The notes: generated by a model not told the origin, from the sequence alone. Counted from the stretch's first letter, positions 10,961 to 23,465 are shown. The stretch: DNA of 64,000 nt from Imbricaverruca yamaguchii (GCA_034440575.1 JAOTOL010001346.1:498501-562500), one strand, 5' to 3'. Translations and numbers: made by a program.

Positions 10961-11654
10961 CAAGGGACAAGCAGAGGAAGAGAAGCGAAGGAAAAACACG
11001 TCAGGGTACAAAGGACACGAACAACTAAGTGTATGGCCTGGCCGAAGAGTTATGGAATCGAAGAGCTAAATTTTCACTTTGGCACCGCCATGATCGAATT
11101 TTGATCCCGAGCTGCTGGGTGCGGTAAGAATGACGAATGCATTCCTCGATCGCAAGACCACAATTGTTTGATCCGCAGGATGTAAATGCAGTATCTGTAA
11201 TTGAAAAGAACCGCAAAGCAAAGTCAAGTGAGCATGAAAACAAAGGCTGGCTGTGAAGCAACACACAATGAAGCGTTGTCTGATGTCGGTCGTCTCGATC
11301 TCCTTCAGTTAATTGGGGCTAATGGCACCACGAACGCAACGAAAAGCGGCGTCCAATTGCCGTCTCGTTCAATGTTAGAACAACAACACGCATACCAAGT
11401 GCTATTCTGGGAAGCACAATGCTCTGGAGAACAAACCAGCATGCAGGTCCCTTCTCAGCCTGATGTGTTTGTCGAGTGTATGTGTGTGGTGGGGGGGGGG
11501 TCACGCACACACCACGCATCAAGTGACCCAGCCGCCCCTTTACGCTGTATGGTCACAGTCGGGAAGGAAGGCAATAGCCTCACCCGACAATGCCACTCCC
11601 ACAACACGAAAGCGTCTCCGTCACTCACATGAGTGGCCGAGAGAGGGCTTCAGA
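10961..11654. other. Intron 2 unique sequence
   Basis: No feature supported except a G10 run near 11491. Confidence 0.5.
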
Positions 11655-12443
11655 ACGGCGGGCCACCCACCTGAGGATGAAGACGGTACTGGGGAACAGT
11701 GCTACACCCACCTGAGTGGCGGAGACGGGACTGCGAGGCGATGTACACCCACCTGAGTGACGGGGACGGAACTGTGGTACTGCATGTCACCCACCTGAGG
11801 ACGAAGACTGTACTGGGGAACAGTGCTACACCCACCCGAGTGACGGAGACGAGACTGTGGCTCGGCGTACACCCACCTGAGTGACGGAGACGGAACTGTG
11901 GCTCGGTGTACACCCACCTGAGTGACGGAGACGGGACTGTGCGACGATGCACACCCACCTGAGTGACGGAGACGGGACTGTGGCACAGCATGTCACCCAC
12001 CTGAGTGACGGAGACGGGACTGTGGCACAGCATGTCACCCACCTGAGTGACGGAGACGGAACTGTGTACGAGACTGCGAGGCGTGCACCACCTGAGTGAC
12101 GGAGACGGAACTGTGTCCCGGTGTACACCCACCTGAGTGACGGAGACGAGACTGCGAGGCGATGTACACCCACCTGAGTAACGGAAACGAGACTGCGAGG
12201 CGATGCACACCCACCTGAGTGACGGAGACGAGACTGCGAGGCGATGTACACCCACCTGAGTGACGGAGACGAGACTGCGAGGCGATGCACACCCACCTGA
12301 GTGACGGAGACGAGACTGCGAGGCGATGCACACCCACCTGAGTGACGGAGACGAGACTGCGAGGCGATGCACACCCACCTGAGTGACGGAGACGAGACTG
12401 CGAGGCGATGCACACCCACCTGAGTGACTGAGAGGGGACTGCG
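11655..12443. repeat. 41-bp minisatellite, about 19 copies, spanning par-3 exon 2 donor
   Basis: Unit on the par-3 sense strand is GTCACTCAG|GTGGGTGTGC followed by ATCGCCTCGCAGTCTCGTCTCC-type text. CACCCACCTGAG recurs every 41 bp (12250, 12291, 12332, 12373, 12414). The first copy is partly inside exon 2 (12420-12443), so each unit repeats the exon end plus its donor. All three minus-strand frames are open through most of the array. Confidence 0.97.
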
Positions 12444-12608
12444 CGTGCCGTTGGAGCGGACGCCGGCAGAGTCACCGGCACCGCCCTCCTCGAACACGGC
12501 CACCATCTGCTCCCGGTCGTCGGCCACATCGCTCAGTCGATCGTCCGGGTCGAGCAAACCGCCGTCCGAAGACTTGAGTGAGTGTACCGTCACCCACGAG
12601 TCGTTGGG
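12420..12608 (-). CDS. par-3: par-3/bazooka coding exon 2 (second half of CR1)
   Basis: Exon of 63 codons (residues 45-107), phase 0 at both ends. The acceptor is CTCTCTGCCGCAG and the donor CAG|GTGGGTG. PNDSWVTVHSL, GGLLDPDDRLSDVADD and REQMVAVFEE match the second half of the Par-3 N-terminal CR1 domain, a PB1-like fold that self-assembles head to tail and drives Par-3 clustering at the cortex. The Asp-rich DPDD and VADDRE stretches are the acidic face in the family. Unusual: the last 24 nt of the exon are themselves a diverged copy of the 41-bp minisatellite that fills the next 760 bp of intron. The reading frame stays open from the donor through the array to position 11826, so retention or use of a downstream copy would still make protein. 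The exon is CpG-rich, unlike exon 1. Confidence 0.95.
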
Positions 12609-13989
12609 CTGCGGCAGAGAGGGCCGTCAGCACGTGGTGTTCCGTCAGCGGCCAGGAGTGCCTCCCAGCCACCGAGTACATCAGGCAACTGTGGGGGACG
12701 GGCCAGCAGCGGTATCCAGTAGCAGCCGCCAGCGATACTTGGCCACTGGGTAACTGCACTCAGACAACTACAGACAGGCACCAGCCGCCTTCATTCCAAA
12801 GGGATGCCGCCTAATGCGCCTTACTGTCGCCGTCTCGGTCCAACGAACGTGCCAGGCAATGACATTTGAGAGCAGATCGTTCATCTGCAGCTGGCCTGGC
12901 ACACACGAGTCGACAGCTTCAGCCAGTCCACACCCAGCATTGTCACCGCTCCCAGCCTACGTCTCCGCCGATCCTGCCGACTCTGCAGTCGGACGATGAC
13001 GCATCAGGCCTCATGCTTGTGCTGCCAGCAGCGATACTACTAACTACGGCGACACCCACCGACTACTCTATCCGGGCCCACTGTCGGCTAGGGAAGCCAA
13101 CGTTGTTTGTAGGAATGCGAATGTAAAACCACGGGTGGAGTGAAGCCTCAAGCTGGTACCATCGCTAGCTTCACCAATTGTCCATCCGATGGCAGATTGG
13201 TTGTGCGACGTTCAGGACACAACGACCAGATTTGGTAATGGTGTAATGAAATTAGCGCTCATTGACAGGCCAAGCAGAAAAGATTTCCCACTGCAACTGT
13301 GAGATTGAGTGTAATAACCACATGATTCCTTTTTCGTCAACAGGCTGAGATTATCAACATCATCATCATAACGTTTACTGCAATCAGTCTCACGATTCTA
13401 TCGATATTTTTCTCGATGATGGTGGGGGATGAACAACAATGACTGATTTTTCGCCAATTAGGAACCCTTTTAATACGAAAATCCCACTATGCCATATGAT
13501 CAACATGGCCGACGCGCCCAGAAGCCCAAATAAACAAACGAAAAGCACACTATACTATGATATATATGGGATACTGCTCCTGCCAGAAAACGGGATGTAT
13601 ACACCATGCCGTTTTCAAGGTTCATGGTTCGAGGGGGCTCTTTTGGTGGGAGGGGTGAAACACAAACCACCAAGGATCGAACGGGGGCATGGCTTTTCAA
13701 AATCATAGAAGATAATCCTGGTAGTAACGCACATATCGTAGTCTTACCAGCAAGGGCAGTGCGCATGCAAATGCAATAAAATTACGGGCATATCATACAG
13801 CGTGTTTTCAATGTTAAAATTAGCATTACATGCATCACGTGTTATAGCGAAACATACTGCAATTTCATCACACGACATGCTCTGCAAATAACACAGATCA
13901 GCAACGCAACAGACGCAAGCACAGAGCGAACTTGTGGTAGTTCTTGATGTGGAACTACTGGCGGGCTGCCTGAAAGTGTCATGGCCGAC
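12609..13989. other. Start of par-3 intron 1 (3' end of the intron), unique
   Basis: GC-rich 12.6-13.1 kb upstream of the exon 2 acceptor, then AT-rich. A TCATCATCAT patch lies near 13358. No gene supported. Confidence 0.45.
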
Positions 13990-14225
13990 ACTGGCGTCGG
14001 TCCTGGGAGTGCCGTGAGCGACATAGGCTACCTGGCATTGCTTTTACCGACATTTGTGTCGGCCATGGGAGATCCGTGACCCACACAAGCTATCTGATAG
14101 TGCCATGACCGACACCTGCGTCGGTCCTGGGAGTGTCGTGACCGACACCTGCGTCGGTCATGGCAGTATTGTAACCGACAACACGTGTCGGTCCCCGGAA
14201 TGCCGTGACCCACACTGAGTCGGCA
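13990..14225. repeat. Degenerate repeat of about 39 bp with internal dyad
   Basis: Five to six units of the form YGTGACCGACACCTGCGTCGGTCNTGG. Each carries the inverted pair GACCGAC...GTCGGTC with a 6-nt loop, so every unit can form a small hairpin. Confidence 0.8.
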
Positions 14226-14820
14226 CTGACCACACGGCCGTGACGGCGGCCATGATAGTCCCGTGGCGTGCTGTTTTTCTATTACGGCGGTAAACCGAGG
14301 GCTGCATAGTGCATATATCCGCTACGGTCATGGTCACCTGGTGAAACGGGCCGGCCACAGCCGGCGGCGGTCCAACGCCAAACGGTCGGCCGCAGCCAAC
14401 GCGGCCAAACGCCGTGCAGTGTACATTGTGCATCCATGCAATACCAAGTTCATCTCCCTAGCCTGATGGAAAACTTGTGGTGCTTGGTAAAAAGTTGGTA
14501 GTGCGCTCGAGGAAGTTCGCAGTACTCAAAATGAAGATGGGATGCTCGTGGCAGGGTGTTCAAATTCGCTCAGGTAGGCGTCACGATGTAAATATAACGA
14601 TTTTCCCCGAGAATGTGTGATAACTAATGGAAATCAAACCATCTTCGGCTGATGCGTGATCTGAAAATATGTCCATAACCCGTTTTGATTGCCACCACTC
14701 ATCAGGATTTAGAAGCAACCTCAATTTAAAGTGATGTTTGCATCCATTTCCAAATACTTAAAACCGCGGATTTTGGCACACTGCCACGTGCCACGTCTCC
14801 AGTGCTCCACTAAGGCGGTC
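14226..14820. other. Intron 1 unique sequence
   Basis: No feature supported. Confidence 0.45.
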
Positions 14821-15115
14821 AGTTCTACAGACAGACAGGCAGACAGAGACAGAGAGACAGAGACAGAGAGACAGAGATACAGAGATACAGAGACACAGAG
14901 ACACAGAGACACAGACACAGACACAGAGATACAGAGATGCAGATACAAGGATACAGGGATACAGGGATACAGGGATACAGGGACAAGAGGCAAGAGGCAA
15001 GAGACCAGAGACCAGAGACCAGAGACCAGGAGAAGAGAAGAGGAAAAGAGAAGAAGTGGAGAAGAGGAAAAGAAAAGAAGTGGAGAAGAGAGAAAATAGA
15101 AAAGAGGAGACAGAA
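14821..15115. repeat. Purine-rich microsatellite
   Basis: Runs of GACAGA, GATACAGA, CAGGGATA, AGACCAG and GAGAAGAG grade into one another. The + strand is almost pure purine plus C and mirrors the TCTGTC tract before the Rop exon. Confidence 0.95.
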
Positions 15116-15164
15116 GGGCGACAGACGGACCGCTGGCCGGGAACGGAGTCACCCCGCCGCCACT

Positions 15165-15447
15165 GCCGCTGCCGCTGCCGCTGCCGCTGCAGCAGTCACA
15201 GTGCGAACACTTGACGAGCGTCGTGGGCTTTCGCCGGTGGTGACGTCATCGCAAAACAAACTCGCCGGCCCGTGACGTCACCGGGAGGCGGCCGCTGCCG
15301 TCACTGCTCGTCACCACAGCCGCGGCCGTCACTGCTCGTCACCACAGCCGCGGCCGTCACTGCTCGTCACCACAGCCGCGGCCGTCACTGTTCGTCACCA
15401 CAGCCGCGTCCGTCACTGCTCGTCACCACAGCCGCGGCCGTCACAGG
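15165..15447. repeat. GCCGCT run and 28-bp repeat, about 5.5 copies
   Basis: CTGCCGCTGCCGCTGC run at 15165-15192, then from about 15290 units of GTCACTGCTCGTCACCACAG plus CCGCGGCC. Two TGACGTCA palindromes lie between them (15241-15248, 15273-15280). Confidence 0.9.
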
Positions 15448-15642
15448 CTCATCACGAGTGCCACCGGCAGGTTTGTGAGGCCCACAGACTCATCGGCTTG
15501 GCTCGGCTCATCATCGGCTCGGCCCGGCTCACATAACGCCCGGCGGGCATATCACGATCAGCACGAGACTCAACGACAGCGTGTAAGCATGCTGGTTGGT
15601 TATTTGAGTTTCTGGGCGAATGGCGGATCCAGAGCCACAACA

Positions 15643-16420
15643 TTTTGAAGTCAGGTCATCTGGTGTCACCGAGTTAGCCAAGGTCAAGTGAGGTCACCTC
15701 CAAAAAAGCTCAACTAGTCGTCACGCTTCAACGGATAAAGATGTTTTAATGAAACTTTCAGCGTCTGCTTATCTTTAGGGATGCAATAAAACGCACGAGG
15801 GAATTGGTTATTTTTTTCCGTTTTTTATTCCTTATTAGTTTTGCATATTTACCAGTTAGAGTTAAAATAGTTAAAAATTATGGCTTAAGTAAGCATTTTT
15901 ACTGGAACAAGTTGACTTCGAACAACGTTTTTGCTCGGTCTGCTTGAAGAAAATTAAAGAAAAGGAAAATTGAAGAAATTACATCTATGAAAAATTCAAG
16001 AAAGCTTGAACTCTAAATTTTGAACTGTCAAATATATAAAATGTTGGTTTTTTGTGCCCAACATTTGTATGGTCTTGGTCGATTTAGATCTCCTTTTCTG
16101 ATAGGTCGATTTAGATCTCCTTTTCTGATAACAATCTTTTCTTCTTCAAATATCCCCCCGGAATGAACTCCCCAGAGTCAAAAACATTATGTAAGTCGTG
16201 AAAACCTGGGCCCCCTAGTGACGTCACTTTGGGAGGGAGGAATTTGATGGTGGTGTCTGGCCCTACTGGTCGAGCGCTTCCCGATGACACCTCTTTCGTT
16301 TTCGTGCGACGCTTAGTTTGGAGATTAGAAGGATCCAATCAACCCCCCCCCCCGAGACGGAGTGTGAGGATATGACCGGAAAGACGGGGAGGGTTAATTT
16401 CCATTAGAAATTCCCACCTG
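15643..16420 (+). repeat. Dispersed repeat family R1, copy 1
   Basis: Shares with 50700-51330 the order GTCACCGAGTTA.CCAAGGTCAAGTGAGGTCACCTCCAAAAAAG (here abbreviated), ACTTTCAGCG, GTGACGTCAC and GACACCTCTTTCGTTTTCG, then a poly-C run. It is also present inverted at 27.18-27.84 kb. Non-coding. Probable non-autonomous transposon or its remnant. Confidence 0.8.
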
Positions 16421-17540
16421 TTGTATGCTTAATCGTGAACGAAGGAAATATCATGTTTTGATTGCATATCACATGCGACAATGACCAATGTCGGGTGGGT
16501 GTCACATGTTCATCCATGAGCTGAACTAATTTCCACGTGACAGTGTAAACCCAGTCACAGTGGGTGTCGTAATCGCCCATGGCGGAAGGGCACAGCTAAA
16601 GGTAAAATGAAAACGCCGACGTCACAACACGTGGAGCGTGGGGGAAACCAGCCTTTCCACGGATGGACGTCACATGAATGACTCATTCTCCACCCAAGAG
16701 CGTCGGCTAGACACGAGGCCTTCTCTCGGCAACGGTACCGAATGGGAAACATGCAACGAATGCTATGTCTCACAGCAATAAAGACAATGTCTGCGATCTC
16801 AACTTCCCACACGGAATTTCCATGATCTGCATGAGCACGTGGCGACACGCTGGTTTGAATTCCGAGGTATTAACGCGTCATTGCCATGCTCGAGACAAAG
16901 GAATGACACTACAGGATGTGTGAGCCCAGCACGTCCAAAGCTGACAACATGCCCGTGGCTCGACAGAATATTTAGCACCCCGTGTATCGACGTTTTCCCA
17001 TGCAAATCTTTAGCGACATGTAAAATATGTATGCGTCTCGAGGAACCACCAGACGTGGCACACAAATCCTTTTGCGGGAAACCATTCGATCTAACTACCG
17101 CCGGCTACCAGGTAAACCAGAGGCGACACGCAAATCCTCTGCAGGGAAAGACGACCGAAAACTTCGCACTGCTACTACACTTTTGCGGAGTACAAGGATA
17201 TTTGAGCACGGCGACGGAGCGTTTTCTATATCTGTATAATTCACTCCTTTAATAAACTAACGGATGACAGCTGTAAATTCGGACGTTCTTTAGACGTATA
17301 TATCCCAAATCAGTATAGATAGATCAAATTTATATTAGGTTAGGGAAAATTTAAAGGTCTAAGCTCTAGACTATTTTGGTTACGATTGGGATTATATGAT
17401 GGATTCCACTGTGCAAAATGACGTCACTGTCACTTCAGGAATTTCGCGAGCTGATCGCTGATTTGATCCGAAACAACCGAAAAAGCAAGTCATACGTCAA
17501 AAACTACTTTATGATAACGTAAGTTCCACACAGCACTGTT
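16421..17540. other. Intron 1 unique sequence
   Basis: An open frame 16839-17252 on the + strand has no recognisable family. TGACGTCA at 17419-17426. Nothing firm. Confidence 0.4.
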
Positions 17541-17814
17541 TGTGGTGTAATACGATTGCAAGAAGGAAAATATGTGGGGTACATGGAGAAAGGAAAGCCC
17601 GCTGTCAAAATGATGGAACCACGGAAGAAAATAATGGTAAAGGTGGTGAAGCATACGGTGGATGTGCCACAGCGGATACAATCTAGAAGATTCGTGTGTT
17701 GTCTGACTCTTGTCTCCAAAAGCATGAAAAAGATGCCCTCACGTACAACAAGGAACGAAGGGCACCTCAGGTGATAGACAAGTAAATGAAACAAGAATCC
17801 ACCATCTATCCCTT

Positions 17815-18405
17815 GGACCCATTCGGGCTGGAGGTGAACGCCAGGTCGTACTGGACGACGGAACCTATTTCACCTATACTAGGAACAAGATTCTGGGCAA
17901 CGTTTGATTCTACACTGGACCCGATCGTGACTCTTCATGTCAAGTGAGACAAAGGCCCCGAAGGAAGTTGTCGGGAACGAGCATGCTCTTGATGGCCACG
18001 CATCCCACATGGGTAAGTGGTGTTCCGCGAGAGCATGGCTACGGCTGATGGATAGTTCTAACGGGGGAAGTCTGTCAGGGCCACATCAACTTGGTCAGGC
18101 CGCGCTTGGTCATGACTCAGATACTGGTGAAGCCATCCAGACTCTCCGATGAGTTGAAAACCAACTACGTGAGCAATTCAGACAACCCATCCGATTGCCC
18201 TCGGAGTCGACCAATCGAAGACATACGGGGTATTCTGAAGCCAGCGGTGTACAAGGGCGACTGGCCGGTGAGTCTGAGCACCAACATCTCACAGATAGTG
18301 TCACCAGATCTCTGGATCCAGAGGTGCCGCGAAAAAAAGATGGCCTCCGTGCGCGTGCGCTTAGCCGAGCGCAGAGGCGCATGGGCAGCAATGCAGAAGA
18401 GGTTG
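17815..18405 (+). pseudogene. Possible decayed FLYWCH-type/transposase-associated ORF
   Basis: Pieced over several frames: QVVLDDGTYFTYTRNK then SSCQVRQR then, after a frameshift, NEHALDGHASHMG. This resembles the order of a FLYWCH zinc finger (Leu-Val-Asp-Gly-Tyr, Cys, His-x-His), a domain often found in mutator-like transposons. It is followed by an open frame 18091-18408. Multiple stops break it. Weak resemblance only. Confidence 0.25.
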
Positions 18406-18409
18406 TAAA

Positions 18410-19464
18410 TATACAATGTCTGAGCTCCAATATGATTCTTTACCATCCATAGCCCAATGTTGCACAATGCTAGGCCGCTTTTAATTTTGTCCTGAATTGA
18501 AGCAATCACCCGCGAGTACCCAACCTATACTGCATAACCAAGAATGATCTGATGAATAACTAGTGGAATGCCTTTTGAAATGCCCTTCAATAGTGTGAAG
18601 TTTGTTTCTCAATCTTTTACATCTGTTTTCACGATAGTTCGTTCGTTCGTTCGTTCGTACTCCATGATGGCTCGTTGGAGGCTTGGCAAAAGCTTCCGAT
18701 GATGATGATTATTGGGGTTTTATGGTGCGTGAACCCATGTGGGTTATATTGCACCCGCAAAAGCTTCCGAAATACTTTCTCTAACATTCACCTTGTTTCA
18801 AAGGATTTTTTTCAGCCTAAGGCTTACATGAAATCACATGAAAGGCGCTCGCTCTGTACGATGAAATGCACATTCCACCCCGGCCTCTTCTGAACGGATC
18901 TTCAGCCGGGCGAACCTTCAGCGACTCATACAGTGCAGTCTCTCCCGAGAAAATGGCGCTAATGAGTGCCCCTTATATGAAAATACATGGATCCGCCACA
19001 GACACCAACTACCATTTATGAAGCAAGCCGAACTGCGGACAGCACTCTACGCAACACACCGGCAATACAAATCCTGTGTACATTTATAAGGAACACGATC
19101 ACCCGGCGATGTGTTTAAACACCACAATCACTCCTTACATCTGACCCACCTCTATCCTGATGATAACGGAGTAATGGTCCAGCCTCATGCCGATGCTCAG
19201 TTTCATGGCACAACCTCCCACTGACTGGGTCCGGCGACGTGACGCACAAATTATCGGCAGGGAGGTACACCACAGCAGTCGTCTGCCGCCGTGACATGCC
19301 CGCGTGATCGGTGACCCACCGATGTGCACTTCACCGTACACAAACGCCACGTCACATCATATTCACGTCTCTACATGACAAATGACGTGGCCAACATGTC
19401 CTTTATTGGTTAGAAACAGGGTTTCTAGCCTGCGGAAGGAGCACCCCCAGCCGCCGAGAACAAA
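18410..19464. other. Intron 1, mostly unique with a SINE-like tail
   Basis: At about 18697-18765, TGATGATGATGATTATTGGGG then TTTTATGGTGC and a matching GCACCC resembles the 3' hairpin of the SINEs at 29.2 and 51.7 kb. TTCG repeats lie at 18640-18658. Otherwise nothing seen. Confidence 0.4.
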
Positions 19465-20215
19465 GGTCTCCATTGCTCCGCTGGCCAGACAAACCCCCGG
19501 GGCACGGGTCTCAATGGCTCCGCTGGACAGACGGACCGCCCCGGAGCAGGGGTCTCAGTGGCTCCGCTGGACAGACGGGCCGCCCCGGAGCAGGAGTCTC
19601 AGTGGCTCTGCTGACCAGACGGACCGCCCCGGAGCAGGAGTCTCAGTGGCTCTGCTGACCAGACGGACCGCCCCGGAGCAGGAGTCTCAGTGGCTCTGCT
19701 GACCAGACGGACCGCTCCGGGCGGGGTTAGTGGCTCTGCTGACCACGACCACGCCCAGAGGTCTCAGTGGCTCTGCTGGCCAGACGGACCGCCCCGGAGC
19801 AGGGGTCTCAGTGGCTCTGCTGACCAGACGGACCGCCCCGGAGCAGGGGTCTCAGTGGCTCTGCTGACCAGACGGACCGCCCCGGAGCAGGAGTCTCAGT
19901 AGCTCTGCTGACCAGACGGACCGCCCCGGAGCAGGGGTCTCAGTGGCTCTGCTGACCAGACGGACCGCCCCGGAGCAGGGGTCTCAGTGGCTCTGCTGAC
20001 CAGACGGACCACCCCGGAGCAGGGGTCTCAGTGGCTCTGCTGACCAGACGGACCGCCCCGGAGCAGGGGTCTCAGTGGCTCCGCTGGGCAGACGGACCAC
20101 CCCGGAGCAGGGGTCTCAGTGGCTCTGCTGACCAGACGGACCGCCCCGGAGCAGGGGTCTCAGTGGCTCTGCTGACCAGACGGACCGCTCCGGAGCAGGG
20201 GCTTCAGCAACAGAC
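19465..20215. repeat. 44-bp minisatellite, about 17 copies
   Basis: Unit built of GGACCGCCCCGGAGCAGGGG and TCTCAGTGGCTCTGCTGACC plus AGAC. One irregular stretch lies near 19710-19765. Confidence 0.97.
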
Positions 20216-20339
20216 GGCAGGTGTGTCGGAACGTGACCGGATAACGCGGCAACAGCTGGCGCGGCACAGCGTCCAGCGGTAGCCGCGGCCGGGCTGCCAA
20301 TATCCGCTGGACCCGGGCAACAACACCGCTGGATACGGC

Positions 20340-20672
20340 AGCACACACAACACGGCTTGACACCGAGGCACACAACACGACTGGACACCGAGGCACACAC
20401 AACACGACTGGACACCGAGGCACACACAACACGACTGGACACCGAGGTACACACAACACGACTGGACACCGAGGCACACACAACACGACTGGACACCGAG
20501 GCACACACAACACGACTGGACACCGAGGCACACACAACACGACTGGACACCGAGGCACACACATCACGACTGGACACGGCAGCATAACACCACAGCACAC
20601 ACAACACGGCTGGACACGGCAGCATAACACGACAGCACACACAACACGGCTGGACACCACAGCATACACAAC
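20340..20672. repeat. 27-bp minisatellite, about 8 copies plus variants
   Basis: ACAACACGACTGGACACCGA plus GGCACAC. The right part switches to GGCAGCATAACACNACAGCACAC units. Confidence 0.95.
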
Positions 20673-22299
20673 ACCGGCCCGGGCCCCACACGGGGACCAG
20701 CCGCAGCCAGCTGACGACAGGCCACAGCAGCAGACGGGCGGTGGCGGCGGCCGCCGCGACGCCGGCGCGGCGAGCTGAGCGGCTCACTGGCGGCGGCGGC
20801 GGCGCGTCACGCGTCACGCAGCAGCGTCACGCCTGCTGACCGGACGCGCCGGCCCGTGACGGTGCCACTCCCCGCCGTCACGGCCGGACTCAGCTACGCC
20901 GCCGGCGCACGCGAGGTGGGGCCCACGAGGGACGCGGCGCACCAGGGAACCCACGTGGTACTGGGGGCCATGGTACGTAGGGGTGAAGGGGGTGTCATGT
21001 GATACACAGCCGACATTGGGTGTTGGATACGCCTAGACATACCTGATGAACCACAACCATGACTTCGAGCGTCGATATCTGCAAGTTACAGGCCTGAAGA
21101 AATCAGTCGGCATGCAACCCATACTTAAACATGCATGATTGGCTAGAAAAAAGCGTCGTTGGATTAACTCCATACCAGTTGGTGCACGCTGATGTTCAAC
21201 TGCCCTTGTAAAGGCAAGGATACCACTGGACACCTTCATTTTAAAGTGAATGACCATGCATAGATATTTAATAAAGAGCTCGATGGAGGAGAAAAAGCAC
21301 CATGTTCAAAAGTGGAGAATAGATGGTCAGTAAAACAAAAATATACAAAAAGTCAAGTCTAGCAGTTAGTGAGAAAGCTAGCAAGGCCTTTAGCGCATCT
21401 TACTACATGACTTTCAAGTCGAAAAGAACTCTTGAAGAAAAACAGGAGATGCAAGCGATCAAAACACCGAGATCGTCAAGATGTTGACCCTCGCCAGTGT
21501 TGTGTGAGGGGGACACAACCCGACCCCCAGTTTGTTTTCGTAAATAGCTTCCGAATCGCTCAATGAAACCAAGTAAAATTTGCAGTGCCCTCTAGATCGT
21601 CTGGGAGCTTTTGGAATTTTTTGTCAGGTCGCATCATGTCAGGGAGTTATGACGTCATAAAGGAGAACACCTCCGACCATTTCTGAACGGCAACGTGGAT
21701 TATCGCATCTTGATGACATTGCAACCTAAAGCGACACATTGTGTGGCTTTGACTAATAGATGACTGGATTGATATCCGGACATTGCCCCTGTACCGCCCG
21801 AGGTCATACCAGGCCACTCACCTATGTTGACTTCGGATAAACTTCCTAGCTTGGCACGATATGTAGGGTCATTTTAAGTGATGAATACGATTTCACCGTC
21901 CATTTCTACCCCGGGTGGGTAGAAGCAGTGGGTTTAGTCAACATTATGTCGAGCTTTAAAATGCAATGCCCGACCTGAACGGTGATCTAACAGTGACCTG
22001 CTTTAAATGGAGCTCGACATATGCCGGGACATCCGTAAAGCATCGACGAACACTAAAAATAAGTAGAAGTGCAAAAGTGTTGCCGTTTAGTAAGTGTACG
22101 TGATCAAACGGTGAAGTTTTGAGTTTTGCGAAAATTTGACTATTTAAAATAATAAATCTGAATGTTGGGAGGTGAATCGTATGGCAATGCATAATAATAT
22201 ACGTTGAATAAAACGAAACTAAGGTTATACGACGTGAATTAAATTCATATTGGATGTGCAAAATCCACACCTATTTATGTTATATCGCATAGGAATTAG
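20673..22299. other. Intron 1, GC-rich then unique
   Basis: 20.67-20.96 kb is very GC-rich with repeated GTCACG but no supported exon. TGACGTCA at 21650-21657. The rest is AT-rich with no feature. Confidence 0.4.
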
Positions 22300-22790
22300 T
22301 GTTAACAATTATTTATCGCTAGGTGTGAGATGTCGAAAGGAGGATGTCGAAATCCTCATTGAAATAATGATATTACAAAATGTGTTGTTTTGCAAACCCA
22401 GTTTTGAGGCAATTGCGTACATTTTACTGTTCCCGCTTTGCGTGCTTTCAGAAGCACCTAAATTGGTGACATCGACATCAACGATAACGATACAAACACG
22501 CATGTTATAAACTGGCATTGCATAACAGATTACAGCATAGGTAAGCCCTTCACCTGTAATTGCGCTGCGGAATGTTCGTTATCACAATTCCGGACCCGTT
22601 ATGGTGAGCATAAGCATACTAATTGTAAAAGGAATGCAGCCATAAACGAAGAATGAATGATTCACAAAGACGCACCAAGAAGCACGATGCCGATGCTCCT
22701 TTGGGAAGGACGTCGATCCAGTGTTCAGTAAGTGATACATTCCATCCTATTTCGCGAATAATGTATCGCTGGAATTTCCAAGATAGAGGG
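22300..22790 (+). repeat. Dispersed repeat family R2, uninterrupted copy
   Basis: Matches 37478-38345 over GGTGTGAGATGTCGAAA, GCAAACCCAGTTTTGAG, ATAAACTGGCATT, CGCACCAAGAAGCACGATG and GATACATTCCA. It lacks the 386-bp insertion found in the other copy. Confidence 0.85.
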
Positions 22791-22794
22791 ATAA

Positions 22795-23465
22795 AACCAT
22801 GGCCGTTTGCGTTTGACTTGTCCTTTAACCACCAGCAAATGCCGAAAACACTCGTGAGTGCCTTGATGCGCCTAGCATGCCTGTCAAAAGCAATACAAGC
22901 GAGCCTGAGCCCAAATCCAGGTGTGGTCCGGCATGCACCACAACAGAATGGAATGGCAGACGTGAAGCGGTGCCGGGCAGTGCTGCCGGGGTGCACGGTC
23001 ACGAAGTTCAGTCTAACCGAAATCATGACGGATCGAAATTATACATTGCTTTGATCCGTGTAGAAGTCACACCTTTTATCCTTTAGTCTTACTAAGATTA
23101 TGAATTTCTTTCAGACATTATACTATATGATTGTTCGATGACATCGCGACCACAAGGATTATGCACTCAGACACCCGGATTACGAATTGAAAATTCAACA
23201 CTGGCACTGGCTCATCGCGCAACGTCAAGTGTGCGCGTGACTTGTTCGCGTGCACCCACAACACGAGACGTAAATGCATGGGTGTCGCCACTGCTGGGGG
23301 TCCCTGGGGTCAGGGCCGCACCTGGATTTGGGTTTTGGCCCGCTTTTAATGTTTTTGGTAGGCATGCAAGGCGCATCATGGCACTCACAAGTGCCCTCGG
23401 CATTTGCTGGTTGCCAAAGGACAGGTCAAACGCAGACGCCCATGGTTGTATCCTTACAGCTTGGA
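22795..23465. repeat. Inverted pair of about 140-bp arms
   Basis: Left arm about 22795-22935, right arm about 23320-23465 in reverse. Common text: AACCATGG, CAGCAAATGCCG, GTGAGTGCC.TGATGCGCC, GCATGCCT and CCCAAATCCAGGTG. Both arms also share peptide wording in the same orientation (FDLSF, QQMP, LVSA, MRLACL, NPG), suggesting relics of one coding element inserted twice in opposite directions. Confidence 0.75.

Noticed and set aside
11826..12419. Array frame as the normal C-terminal continuation of par-3 exon 2
   Set aside because: Exon 3 and later exons continue the conserved protein in phase, so the array is intron by default. Read-through is kept only as a hypothesis in the findings.
16839..17252. 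137-codon plus-strand frame with several Cys
   Set aside because: No recognisable family, no clear splice or promoter context, and partial internal repetition of DNA (CACACAAATCCT / CACGCAAATCCT).
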